Shown here piece after piece: positions 45,891-55,792 of a stretch of 64,000 bases of DNA. Below the pieces are notes generated by a model that was not told where the DNA came from, made no database searches, and saw only the letters and a program-made list of their open reading frames with translations. Location of the stretch: NCBI RefSeq assembly GCF_001742185.1, contig NZ_CP015750.1, positions 4,979,229 through 5,043,228 of the forward strand, written 5' to 3'. The translations under genes were made by a program, and so were the position numbers. This stretch comes from Pectobacterium wasabiae CFBP 3304. GTDB taxonomy: Bacteria; Pseudomonadota; Gammaproteobacteria; Enterobacterales; Enterobacteriaceae. The stretch's first letter is position 1, and every line of letters starts with the position of its first letter.

Positions 45891-48515
45891 ATGACGATAT
45901 TGCAGGAAATCTTGACTTGGACGCAGGGACTTCCTGCGTGGCAAAGCGATGCAGTTTCTCGCTTATTAGTGAAACAGGCGCTTACGCCACAGGATCATGA
46001 GGATTTGTATGCGTTACTCAAACTTAATTTTGGGATTCCTGACCCCAAAAATCGACAAGCTAAGCCGCTAACTGCCGATCAAATTCCAGTACAGGCTAAG
46101 AAAGACACAGATATCAAATTATTCACCATCAAGAATCTTCACAATGTTAATGCTATTGCAGAAAATCAGCAGTTGGTGATAAGCCCAACAGGCATGACTG
46201 TTATTTATGGTGATAATGGATCAGGCAAATCGGGATACTCACGAGTTTTGAAACAAGCCTGCCGTGCTCGCGATCAGTCAGAACCAGTTCATCCAAATGC
46301 TAATTTACCAGAAGTAAAAGCTGGCAATGCTCAGGCATCATTCAACATCACTATTGATGGTACTGACAAGGAGGTAACTTGGTACCAAGGAAAAGAAGCA
46401 CCACCTGAACTTTCTTCTTTAGCTATCTTTGATACGCGTTGCGCTCGTGCCTATTTAGATAATGAGGATGACTTTTCCTATGTGCCATACGGTTTGGGTG
46501 TATTCGAAGCTCTTGCAAAAGTATGTCAACAACTAAAAGCCGCTATTGAGGCAGAGCAAAAACTATCAGCAGTAGATCTCACCGCATTTGCTCACCTAAA
46601 TGGTGAAACTGCTGTAGGCAAGTTGATCTCAGCGCTCTCTGCGAAATCCAACATTGTACAAATTGAAGCCCTCGCAAATCTCAAACCAGAAGAACTTACA
46701 TTACGAAATACACTAGAGAAAAGCCTCAAAGAGAACAACCCAAAAGAAAAAGCTGGTTTATTGCGCTTACGCGCACGCCGCGTTACAGCACTTGCCACAA
46801 ACGTAATCGAAAAAGAGCTTATCGCCGGCCCAGAAGCTATTACAAAGTTTAAAGCCCTTGCTGATAAATTCCGTACAGCCCAAGCAGCAGCAGCTCTAGC
46901 CGCAAAAAACTTTAAGGAGGGGGAAAATCTTTTACCAGGGACGGGTGGCGAAGCATGGCGAGAACTATTCGATGCCGCACGAAAATTTGCTTTAGAAGCC
47001 CATCCAAATAAGCCGTTCCCTATTCTTGGACATGACGATGCGTGCCCGTTGTGCCAGCAACCACTGGCTGAAGGTGCGGAAAGATTGCTTCGATTTGAGT
47101 CTTTTATTCAAGCAGAGGCTGAAAAAAATGCTCAGACATGCCGTAAGGCACTCGCTGATGAATATCGCCCATTCAATGCCGCAGTTATCACGTTGAATTT
47201 TGATGAAATAACACAGGCGGAGATAGCCGAAATTGCCCCATCATTAGTTGTCGATATTAAGTCTTTCGAATCCGCATTGGCAGTTCGGCACGAAGCAATC
47301 AAAACGGCTATTGTTTCGCATAACTGGACTGGACTAAATACAGTATTAGACTCTCCGGTAGTTGAGTTAAAAGAGTTAGCAAACAAACTGAATACCGAAG
47401 CGGAATCCTTGGAAAAAGCTTCGAATGAAGAAGCTCGCGCTGCTTTAGTGAAACAATTTGGAGAATTGGATGCGCGACTAAGACTCAACCAAGTCAGGGA
47501 ACCCGTACTTGCTGCAGTGACGAAACTTGGACACTTAGCAAAGCTCAAAAGCTGTCTTAGCGCGGTCAGAACAAATGCTATATCCAATAAAGCATCCGAA
47601 CTAGCGGAAAAGGTCGTATCCAAAGAACTAGCCGACGCATTGAACCAGGAATTTAGAATGTTGGGAGTTGGTAGTTTGAGTGTTTCCCTGCAAAGCCGTA
47701 CAGATCGAGGGAAAGCACTGCACAAGCTTAAACTTCATTTGCCACAAAGTCGCTCTCCTGGAGAAATATTGAGCGAAGGTGAACAACGAGCCATTGCACT
47801 CGGATCATTTCTAGCTGAAGTAGGGTTAAGCGGCAGCAAAGGGGGTGTAGTCTTCGACGATCCTGTATCTTCTCTAGACCATCGCCGACGTGAACGCGTT
47901 GCCAAACGCCTCGCAACCGAAGCGTTACAGCGACAAGTTATTATTTTCACCCATGACATCTACTTCCTCTGTTTGTTGACCGAAGAAGCAAAGCAAGCTG
48001 GTGCTACAGTGTTTACACAAAGCCTTACTCGCCGCGCAGAAGGCTTTGGTATTGCAGATCCTGAGTTGCCATTTGAGGGAAAAAATACAAGTAAACGCGT
48101 TGGAGCGTTGAAAGCGCAGCAACAGTTAATCGCCAAACTATATAAAGAAGGCGATGAGCAGGAGCACCAACGACAGACAGTTGACGCGTATTTTCGCTTA
48201 CGCATGGCATGGGAACGAGCAGTAGAAGAAGTTCTCCTGCGCGAGGTTATCCTTCGCTTCCGCAAGGGCGTAGAAACACAAAGGCTGATTGGTGTTATTG
48301 TAGACGATAATGACTATGCACAAGTCCATGCGGGGATGAGTAGATGCTCCAACTACGCCCATGACAAAGCCATGGCGGGCGGCGTTGCAGTTCCTGACCC
48401 AGAGGAACTTCTTGCTGATATTCTCGCTCTAGAGAATTGGCGTATCCAAATACACAAACGCTCAGAAGATACAGCCAAGAAGCGTAAAATGGGACTAATT
48501 GTTACTGCGGTATAA
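45891..48515 (+). CDS. RloC/Rad50-like ATPase with zinc hook and HEPN-like C-terminus
   Basis: 874-residue SMC-like ABC ATPase. Walker A is GDNGSGKS (residues 107-114). A long coiled coil is interrupted by a zinc hook CPLC (Cys385, Cys388). The C-terminal half-site has signature LSEGEQRAIALG (from 627), Walker B GGVVFDDP (651) and switch FTHD. Past the ATPase, AGMSRCSNYAHDKA gives R818-x5-H824, a HEPN-type RNase motif. This layout recalls RloC, an ATPase whose tail is a tRNA anticodon nuclease triggered by DNA damage. Start: Met 45891 with AGGTGG upstream. Closely followed by an MBL gene. Defence function is inferred. Confidence 0.75.
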   Translation: MTILQEILTWTQGLPAWQSDAVSRLLVKQALTPQDHEDLYALLKLNFGIPDPKNRQAKPLTADQIPVQAKKDTDIKLFTIKNLHNVNAIAENQQLVISPTGMTVIYGDNGSGKSGYSRVLKQACRARDQSEPVHPNANLPEVKAGNAQASFNITIDGTDKEVTWYQGKEAPPELSSLAIFDTRCARAYLDNEDDFSYVPYGLGVFEALAKVCQQLKAAIEAEQKLSAVDLTAFAHLNGETAVGKLISALSAKSNIVQIEALANLKPEELTLRNTLEKSLKENNPKEKAGLLRLRARRVTALATNVIEKELIAGPEAITKFKALADKFRTAQAAAALAAKNFKEGENLLPGTGGEAWRELFDAARKFALEAHPNKPFPILGHDDACPLCQQPLAEGAERLLRFESFIQAEAEKNAQTCRKALADEYRPFNAAVITLNFDEITQAEIAEIAPSLVVDIKSFESALAVRHEAIKTAIVSHNWTGLNTVLDSPVVELKELANKLNTEAESLEKASNEEARAALVKQFGELDARLRLNQVREPVLAAVTKLGHLAKLKSCLSAVRTNAISNKASELAEKVVSKELADALNQEFRMLGVGSLSVSLQSRTDRGKALHKLKLHLPQSRSPGEILSEGEQRAIALGSFLAEVGLSGSKGGVVFDDPVSSLDHRRRERVAKRLATEALQRQVIIFTHDIYFLCLLTEEAKQAGATVFTQSLTRRAEGFGIADPELPFEGKNTSKRVGALKAQQQLIAKLYKEGDEQEHQRQTVDAYFRLRMAWERAVEEVLLREVILRFRKGVETQRLIGVIVDDNDYAQVHAGMSRCSNYAHDKAMAGGVAVPDPEELLADILALENWRIQIHKRSEDTAKKRKMGLIVTAV

Positions 48516-48925
48516 AGACATATACCCTATGAGCCGGCTGTTCAATCTTTCCTGTATTTGCTCTCTAACAGCCGTTCACATCTTTTAACATTACATACGA
48601 CAAAGGTCGTTTAGAAACTAAGGCTGGGAACGATCCGATAGCATCCTCCCAGCCACTGATAGGAAACCTGCACTCAATTTCCTATGATATACCCAGCTTG
48701 AATACGTAAAAGGTATGTAGCAACCATAGCATACCAACATTTTTTGAGGCTCATTGCTGTGTTGTACAAGTGGTTTTATTCTAGTAACTAGCTTCGTCGA
48801 AGCACCTTGCATAATTGTCAGTAATACCCGAACTCCAGACCGAGCATTAAAAAATTAATATACGGATAATATAAATATTTTTTCCAATTTATTAGCTGAC
48901 AGATACACTAGTAAGGACAAAAGTC
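48516..48925. other. intergenic region between ATPase and MBL genes
   Basis: 410 bp. A hairpin GGCTGGGA...TCCCAGCC (about 48621-48656) could terminate the ATPase message. The AT-rich stretch 48850-48905 is a plausible promoter for the MBL gene. Minus-strand frame 48618-48812 has no recognisable match. Confidence 0.4.
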
Positions 48926-51169
48926 ATGCTCAAGAATACGAGAAGCTCAAAAAAAAACGCACAGCATACTTTAACTAATGCAGATCGAGTTGATATCCTA
49001 ACCTTTGGTGTCGGCCACGGAGATTGTCAGCTTATTGAGTTTTGGCTGCGGGATACGCTCACTTTCCGTCTTCTATACGATGGAGGCTTAGCTATGTCTT
49101 CAGCCCTTGTTTCTCACCTAGAAAATAAGCGTCCTGATGGCAAAAACGATCTGGATATTGTCGTATTGAGCCATGTTGACGCAGACCATAGGAGAGGGAT
49201 AAATGAGCTGCTCAAAAACCTTAGTATTTCTATTGGAGAAGTATGGTTACCTTGTCTGCCTACCTTTCGGCGATTAAAGTGGCTTTTTGCACCGCATGTA
49301 CAAAGTGCAGTGACATTAGCTGAAGAGATTGAAGAGCTGGCCATCTCACGCGATATACGTGTTATCTATCCTCTCCAAGATCATATTCACCGTACAGAAA
49401 CCGGTTCCGTAAGTGTCATATCTCCCGCGAGAAAGCTGATGAAAAAACTCTATAGCGCTCCTCTATCAGAGCTTCAGCCACTACTCACCCACACAACTTT
49501 GCCTCTGGAATGGTTAATCCGCTCCCAAATACAGCCCGATGATGAAAATACTATTCAACAAGATGTAAAGCTTTTCGACAGCCAAAATGCACTATTGCCC
49601 GATCAGTTACAGTTTAATGGCCATGAGGTTAAGAGCGATCAAGCCGCACTCAGCGTATTGAACAAATATAAAAAATCAATGGATGAACCCGATTTTTTCG
49701 GTCAGCATCTTGTAAATAATACTTCTCTTGTTCTGGTGATAGATATATTGCTTGAAGAGCACCATCGTCGACGTATCGTTCTTACTGGTGATCAAGAGAA
49801 TTGGGTGTGGATCGCTTCAGAACATCCGATGGGGTTGGCAGCAGACGTTATGAAGGCTCCGCACCACGGAGGACGGGTATACCTGTCAGACAAAAGTGAC
49901 GAAATAAGCGATGTAGAGCAATTTTGGCTATGGACTCGTCCACGTATTGTCACAGTCAGCGCCAATGGCAAGCACTCGCTACCGCACTGCCGTTTTCGCG
50001 AATCGGTGCGTATGATTGGTGCCACACTAGTTTGCCCCAACAAGCGCAATAAAGAATTGTTTTTTTCAGACACACAGCCTGAGGGGAAAACCTCTTGCGC
50101 ACAGCATTTTGATTGCAACACCACAGATCAGCATCCTGTTCAGCGGATTAGTCTTTCAGCGCGCTGTGAATCACTGAACGCTGCAGCCTGCCTGAGCGGC
50201 AACGGACACCGTAGCCCGGCGCCGATCGTGGTGATGCAGCAAAAACTAATAGAACCAGATGAATCCTTCATTCGATGGACGCAAACTGAAGTAAGAAAGC
50301 ATGCGCAGTGGTTGAACAAACAGCTTATCCGAAGAAGAACCGAGCAATTGGAAAAGCTTTCACTTACTGAACGTGCAAATAGTTGTTTCGAAAAGTATAG
50401 TCTTGATGAGATTATAGGAATATTTAACGGTCATGAACGTTTTGAACTTATTAATGATCCTGGTCCTGTAGTGCTTTATGCGCAATCACATGGGCTGCTA
50501 TGGGCAGAAACACCTTACCGACAGATCGATAAAAGCGTAAAAATTGTTGCACCATTAACAGGCAAAGAGTACCAAGCGGCGCTAAAGCGCATCACGAAAT
50601 TTGAGCATCTAATTTTTACTTCCGATGAAAAAATTGATGATCGAACTTTGCATTTGCGCGATAAATACGATTTTTTGAAGAGTGTTAATACTGAAGCATT
50701 ACTCACATTGTCTGCACGTTGGGCAGGCATCCCCGACGGGGATTTTGCAAAGTATCTTGAATCACAATTATTTCATGATTTAATCAGTCAGTATGATTTC
50801 AGAGCAGTGAAATGGAACTATGGCCGTTATAATGAACCTCATTTAATTTTGCACCTTTATAAAAAGGATAGCTTCCCATTACCAAACTTCCTGCCAAGTG
50901 AATGGGGGATTAAATGGTTTTCCACAAACCATTATAAAAACGAAATAATCATTCTTGACCCAGCTAAGATGGTTCGTCTTTTTGATGATACATCCCAGTC
51001 AGTAATCCCACCAATAAGCTTCGGGTATGATAAAAATTCCTTTTGTTTACGCACGAATAACTTAATGGATTTCTATCAGAAAACAGAAACAATAAAAGAA
51101 GATGGAGAGATCTATGAACAACTCAATTTTATGTCTGATGAGAAGCACCTTGCGTGGTTTGAACTCTAG
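48926..51169 (+). CDS. ComEC-like metallo-beta-lactamase-fold protein with large C-terminal region
   Basis: 747 residues. The first ~400 form an MBL-fold hydrolase of the ComEC/Rec2 type: FGVGHGDCQLIEF, LSHVDADHRRG (His83-x-Asp85-x-Asp87-His88), LTGD (Asp289) and KAPHHGG (His313-His314), with a long insert between the halves. There is no membrane segment, so this is a soluble enzyme rather than a DNA channel. The last ~340 residues match nothing I know. A two-metal MBL fold can cleave nucleic acid or cyclic nucleotides. It follows the RloC-like gene on the same strand with a 410-bp gap, so partnership is possible but not shown. Confidence 0.65.
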   Translation: MLKNTRSSKKNAQHTLTNADRVDILTFGVGHGDCQLIEFWLRDTLTFRLLYDGGLAMSSALVSHLENKRPDGKNDLDIVVLSHVDADHRRGINELLKNLSISIGEVWLPCLPTFRRLKWLFAPHVQSAVTLAEEIEELAISRDIRVIYPLQDHIHRTETGSVSVISPARKLMKKLYSAPLSELQPLLTHTTLPLEWLIRSQIQPDDENTIQQDVKLFDSQNALLPDQLQFNGHEVKSDQAALSVLNKYKKSMDEPDFFGQHLVNNTSLVLVIDILLEEHHRRRIVLTGDQENWVWIASEHPMGLAADVMKAPHHGGRVYLSDKSDEISDVEQFWLWTRPRIVTVSANGKHSLPHCRFRESVRMIGATLVCPNKRNKELFFSDTQPEGKTSCAQHFDCNTTDQHPVQRISLSARCESLNAAACLSGNGHRSPAPIVVMQQKLIEPDESFIRWTQTEVRKHAQWLNKQLIRRRTEQLEKLSLTERANSCFEKYSLDEIIGIFNGHERFELINDPGPVVLYAQSHGLLWAETPYRQIDKSVKIVAPLTGKEYQAALKRITKFEHLIFTSDEKIDDRTLHLRDKYDFLKSVNTEALLTLSARWAGIPDGDFAKYLESQLFHDLISQYDFRAVKWNYGRYNEPHLILHLYKKDSFPLPNFLPSEWGIKWFSTNHYKNEIIILDPAKMVRLFDDTSQSVIPPISFGYDKNSFCLRTNNLMDFYQKTETIKEDGEIYEQLNFMSDEKHLAWFEL

Positions 51170-51356
51170 GTTATGTTAATATGAACATGAACATCTGTGA
51201 TGCAGATAGTTTAAAACTATCTGCATCAATGCAATTTGGTGACGAAATGGAACATTTACAATAACAGTCAGACTGTAAATATCCCTGCTTTAGTTCCACA
51301 TACTTTTTGAGATTTCCATTTTTTTGACCTCTCCCCAATATCTGTACCAGGCTAAA

Positions 51357-51812
51357 TCAGAGATCCGGACCTTTTTGATGACTTCGGACAAATTCCGACG
51401 GAGTCAGGTTATTTAACGATGAGTGCGGGCGAAAATGATTATATTCCTGCCGCCAGTGTTCAATTTTCTCCTGAGCATCTTCCAAAGACAGGAACCAGTG
51501 CACATTCAGACATTCATCCCGCAGACTACCATTAAATGACTCGATAAAGGCATTATCCGTAGGCTTTCCGGGGTGGGAGAAGTCCATTGTCACTCAGTTT
51601 TCATAGGCCCAACGGTCCATCGATTTCGAGATGAACTCGCTGCCGTTGTCTGTCTGCAGCCTTTGCGGGATCCGCCCTGATGACTGCTTAAGACGCTCCA
51701 TAACCGCCACCACATCATCACCTCGTAGTCCCTGACCGACCTCGATCGCCAGACATTCCCGACTAAAATTATCGACTATAGTTAGCGCCCTGATCCTGTA
51801 GTCCGTCTGCAA
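51357..51812 (-). pseudogene. IS3-family transposase C-terminal remnant
   Basis: C-terminal half of an IS3-type OrfB: IRALTIVDNFSRECLAIEVGQGL, RLQTDNGSEF, SMDRWAYEN, then an in-frame TGA, then [30 protein letters not shown] and NNLTPSEF. The stop replaces a Gly codon of related transposases (GGA to TGA). The second Asp and the Glu of the DDE triad are present, the N-terminal part is missing. It cannot be active. Confidence 0.88.
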
Positions 51813-51977
51813 AATAGGAGGGGCTTAAGTTACAGTATCCTAGATTCAACACCAGATGGTACTGAGATGACAATTACTTCTTTCCTGCCCCTGAGATCAG
51901 AAAAAAATAAAGTCAAATACCAGTCGTCAGGCTGTCTAAAAGACTGAGCCAGATAGTTATCGACCTGCGGGTTTATC

Positions 51978-54872
51978 CTACTCCCACGCAAAGATTTCCG
52001 GATGGTCTACATCGTCAACTCTTAGATTGAATCTCTGTTTTACAGTTTGCAATGTAATAGGATCGTTGAGAAGGTTATGATCAGTATTTAATTCGAGAGA
52101 CGATATAAGTAAAGGTGCAAATGCTAGCTCGAATGCTGGCAAGTGGCTCAAATCAAAATCCTCTGGCTTTAGTGCTGACTGTGGGGTTTCAGTTTGACGT
52201 GAAATTTTGAGTATTTCCTCAATAACTTCGGGGGTGAACTCTAGTATTTCGGCAGTTTTAATAGTCTGGACCATCCCGCTGACTATACAAAGTAAATACC
52301 AATCCTTCATTCCATCAGCGCGCAAACTATTAAAATAGTTAGTAGCTAGTGCGTCAGTTAATAAGTTACGCGCTGTATATTGAATATTTGGAATGGCAGC
52401 TTTGTATCTGCTCGAGATTAGCGAGAGTTGTTTATTTCGGTCATAATTTGGCGCGATCCCAGAAAATTCAGGCAGACTGTAAAATGTAGAACCTACGCCA
52501 GTGAATTCGAACGGTGCTTTGGAGCTAAGTTTGATCTTGTCAACGAAAGTACCTTTTGGTGTGAATTCGGATAATACTTCTTCATAGGATCGGAAACTGA
52601 AACCAATATCCATAAATGTTTTCAACCAAGTGGTAGAATACGACATAAAATCCCGAGTATTTAACAATGAGAACTTGCCAATTATTTGTATCAAAATTTC
52701 ACTAAATCGATTTATATTAGACTTAGGTTTTGGTTTTTTTACGGAAAGATTAATATTTAGATGCCATTCTTTACCATTAAATTCAATCTCTCCAATACCT
52801 CCCGAGTTATTGGACCCGTCCATTGAAAGCGCTAGGTTCACATTTATGGGGATCAAAATAAGATCAGCTTTTTCAATCGAAATTGATAATAGAGCAATTT
52901 GGAGCTGTGATATGAAATCCTCAGCAGCCACAGTAGTCTCGTAGCAATTTTTGAATGTGCATCGCCAATTTATTCCTAAGGCAATCCAGCGAACATCACG
53001 AGTCTCCGCCAAGTCCCCCCATGGTCGATCGACAAGCATTATACTTACGTCTGAGGTTATAGTCTCTATTAAGCCTTCATTCCAGAAGCCCGGGCCGCTA
53101 CTAATTGCGAATAAATCGCCAAAAATCTCAGTAGGCCATTCGGAGAAACCAAGCTTGAGATTTTCATAATGCTCCAGTGATTTTCTCTTAAGAAGGCCAA
53201 GTAGCCCATAGATATGGCTAATATTTTCAGCTATTGTGCTTGAAGGCGTTACGCTTCCATGCATCAGCTCCGCCGCTCGTGATAAGTAGGCATAGTGGAT
53301 GAATCCAACGAAATTTCCGCTGCTATATTCTATCTCGGAAACGAATAGCAAAGCATTGGGGAGATACGTTCTCAATGCTGATTTGGAAGGATTCGCTGAC
53401 ATCCAAGCGGCAGAAAGTGCATAGTATTTTGCTCCATATAAAAGCCCTAGAGAGTGAAAATTGCCAGCCATCTTCAGCACAATTCGGATTAATGCGGACT
53501 CATCACCACCGTGATAAAATAGCTTTCTAGCACGCTGATATTCTTTAAGTGTACCAAGCATATCGTTTTTATTGTTATACTTATCACCGCGTGCTTCAGC
53601 ATTTCCTCCCGCCTCTTTTGAACCTGAACGTTTCGCTATTAATTCATCTAGGCGGGGAGCAAGTTCAGCAAGCTCTGGAGGATTTTCATACAATTCAAGG
53701 AGATATTCATAGTATTCGTTAAATTTCTGAGTGGGAAAGAACTTAGTTCGTTCTGCCTCGTCGAGCATTCGATTCCAGTAGCCTGCGACAGTTCCAAGAT
53801 CCGCTTTTCCTTCCTTGAGTATTAATAAATGTAAAATACCTAGTAGTCGAAGTAGCTCGGCACGCCGACCCGAACCCGGTGCATCGATGATACCAGACTC
53901 ACAGATTGTCACTAGCCGCTCTTGGATCTCAGATAAACGAGGAGCTGTGATGGGATAAAGATTCATGCTGCTGGCCCTAATTAGGTAAGTTCTAAGGGTT
54001 ACCGCATCCTCTAGGTCACCTGTACCTAAGTGGTCTTCTAGATCTGAAAAGTAATCGAGAACTATTGTTTCGAGGCCATCAAATGAGGCCATTCCTCTGA
54101 ATGAAGCTACAATTATTTCATAGCTCGCCCACCTACGTAACTCACGCGATGAATATTTCTCTCGATAGACCTGAAGTTTTTCGATCCACATTTTTAAATC
54201 AGGGCGAGCAGCCTCATGGAATGTTGAGCGTCTTATGCCGGATTTCAGCTCGGAAAAATCCACGTAGCTAAATGGTAAAGCCTGCTTGTCCTTCCATTTT
54301 GCCACGAGTTCTTGATACCAGTCTGGACTTGCATCCGATGCTGGCATTAGTTCAGAGGATATCTGAAGATAGCTCTGTGCAATCCAGAATGTATCACGGT
54401 CAGATAACAGCTCGGCTATTGCCTCTCCATCAAATATTTGCAGGTCGATTCCCAGAAACTCGGCGTCTTTCTGTAGTACATGCCTCTTTGCAACTGGAAG
54501 GTTTTCCTCACAAAAGAACACCATGTCTTTATATTTCCCAATCGCCTTCACTCCTTTGAGATCTTTTCTTATTTTTGGAGTGATTTTTTTTTGGAGTGAG
54601 CATGCAAAAGCAATTTCTCGTTGTCCAGATGCTAATCTTTGAAATGAACTGTCAGGTGTTAGAGGAATATCGCTATAAGTTTTGAATGTCTCAAAATCAC
54701 GACCTCCATCGCCACCAGCACTCACAGGCCCAGTAGCTGGCATAATATTGCTACATACACGGGCTCTTGCTAAATGCCGAGTCAGGTGCTCAAATTCATG
54801 ATGGGCGTTTCGAGCGCCTAATTCAGAAAGTTGATATCGAATATATCGAATTAACTCAAGAGGTTTTGTCAT
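51978..54872 (-). CDS. large protein with Mrr-like nuclease N-terminus
   Basis: 964 residues; no family name can be given for the whole. The first ~165 residues look like an Mrr-type PD-(D/E)XK nuclease: HEFEHLTRHLAR, GGDGGRDFE (residues 53-61), FACSLQKK (Gln94 and Lys96 as the QxK pair), then a Rossmann-like tail IFDGEAIAELLSD. The remaining ~800 residues are mostly helical in the middle, with repeat-like helices such as LGTLKEYQRARKLFYHGGDESALIRIVLKMAGNF, then a beta-richer C-terminal part. I see no Walker A motif, unlike Avs/STAND proteins. AT-rich and alone, next to the right end of the element. Defence role inferred. Confidence 0.68.
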   Translation of the reverse strand: MTKPLELIRYIRYQLSELGARNAHHEFEHLTRHLARARVCSNIMPATGPVSAGGDGGRDFETFKTYSDIPLTPDSSFQRLASGQREIAFACSLQKKITPKIRKDLKGVKAIGKYKDMVFFCEENLPVAKRHVLQKDAEFLGIDLQIFDGEAIAELLSDRDTFWIAQSYLQISSELMPASDASPDWYQELVAKWKDKQALPFSYVDFSELKSGIRRSTFHEAARPDLKMWIEKLQVYREKYSSRELRRWASYEIIVASFRGMASFDGLETIVLDYFSDLEDHLGTGDLEDAVTLRTYLIRASSMNLYPITAPRLSEIQERLVTICESGIIDAPGSGRRAELLRLLGILHLLILKEGKADLGTVAGYWNRMLDEAERTKFFPTQKFNEYYEYLLELYENPPELAELAPRLDELIAKRSGSKEAGGNAEARGDKYNNKNDMLGTLKEYQRARKLFYHGGDESALIRIVLKMAGNFHSLGLLYGAKYYALSAAWMSANPSKSALRTYLPNALLFVSEIEYSSGNFVGFIHYAYLSRAAELMHGSVTPSSTIAENISHIYGLLGLLKRKSLEHYENLKLGFSEWPTEIFGDLFAISSGPGFWNEGLIETITSDVSIMLVDRPWGDLAETRDVRWIALGINWRCTFKNCYETTVAAEDFISQLQIALLSISIEKADLILIPINVNLALSMDGSNNSGGIGEIEFNGKEWHLNINLSVKKPKPKSNINRFSEILIQIIGKFSLLNTRDFMSYSTTWLKTFMDIGFSFRSYEEVLSEFTPKGTFVDKIKLSSKAPFEFTGVGSTFYSLPEFSGIAPNYDRNKQLSLISSRYKAAIPNIQYTARNLLTDALATNYFNSLRADGMKDWYLLCIVSGMVQTIKTAEILEFTPEVIEEILKISRQTETPQSALKPEDFDLSHLPAFELAFAPLLISSLELNTDHNLLNDPITLQTVKQRFNLRVDDVDHPEIFAWE

Positions 54873-55616
54873 AATGACCTCAAATGTGGTTTAAATATTT
54901 ATCTTTCTATGTCGAACTATGGATTCCTGTTGCATTTTCCTGCAATAGCCCCACGGTAGATTCATAACATTACTCGAATGGTTTGAAGGAAGCTACAACG
55001 TTCTTAAACAAGCCAGCCAAATTGTAAGAACACTCGCTTTAACTGCGCTAAATTTTTAAGGTTATCAGGGAATTAATGAGATAGTTCGCAGCTAAATCCA
55101 ATCATTTCTCCATGATTTCCAGTCCTTCACTCAGAGCTCTGGACACAAAATCCTGCGTTCTATCCGGTATGACCGATTGAATCAATCGATCATTGTATTC
55201 AGTATCATTTTCACAAGCTTAATGTATTCCAACATAATGCCATATTCTTCAGCTCATTGTAGTAAGGAGACTAGTTAATAACCCCTACCCATCTACATCT
55301 TCAACAGATATCCTCACAGGCTACGTCCCTGCTAACACACTTATAAACCGCCGGACTGCGACATCCAAGTCAATTTTCAATCGCCAGATTCTCGCGGTTA
55401 AAATCACCCGCCGTATTAAAACTGTTAAATCGTTTACTCACGAGAAATATCGTCTATTTCATCCGAAATAATTTTCGCACTCTCCTCAGTGATTGAAGAT
55501 AATCTATTCCACAACTTGAAAAAAGAAGAAATAAATCGGTGGTCATTCTGGTGGTCTTGACAGAAAGGGAATTCAGGTTTAGCTTACTTATTAGCCACTT
55601 GCTGGCAAAGGCGATC
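54873..55616. other. right-end non-coding region of element A
   Basis: 744 bp without an intact gene. Around 55378-55412, on the minus strand, the reading DFNRENLAI resembles the IS3 OrfB block DNFSRECLAI present at 51.75 kb, so a tiny second IS3 scrap is likely. Nothing else recognised. Confidence 0.45.
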
Positions 55617-55633
55617 CCAGTCAGAGGAGCCAA
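55617..55633 (+). other. attR direct repeat of element A / attL of remnant B
   Basis: Exact copy of the 17-bp tRNA-Asn end sequence at 16237-16253. From here for about 750 bp the sequence is near-identical to 16254-16995 (tRNA-proximal spacer and integrase start), so a second element was integrated in tandem. Confidence 0.85.
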
Positions 55634-55792
55634 TTCTTGTTTTCATGTCTCTTTGCGAATCCCTATATGATTTAGATTCAATAAGTTAACGTGAAAAGTC
55701 CTCCCGATGCATTTTCAGTTTACCCTCCGCATCGGGAGAATTTGGTGGTCAGATTTGGGGTCAAGTTGGTTCGATGACGGGGTGACCCCTAA

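Noticed and set aside
48618..48812. Minus-strand frame between the zinc-hook ATPase and MBL genes
   Set aside because: Looked briefly like a transposase scrap, but no conserved block could be named.
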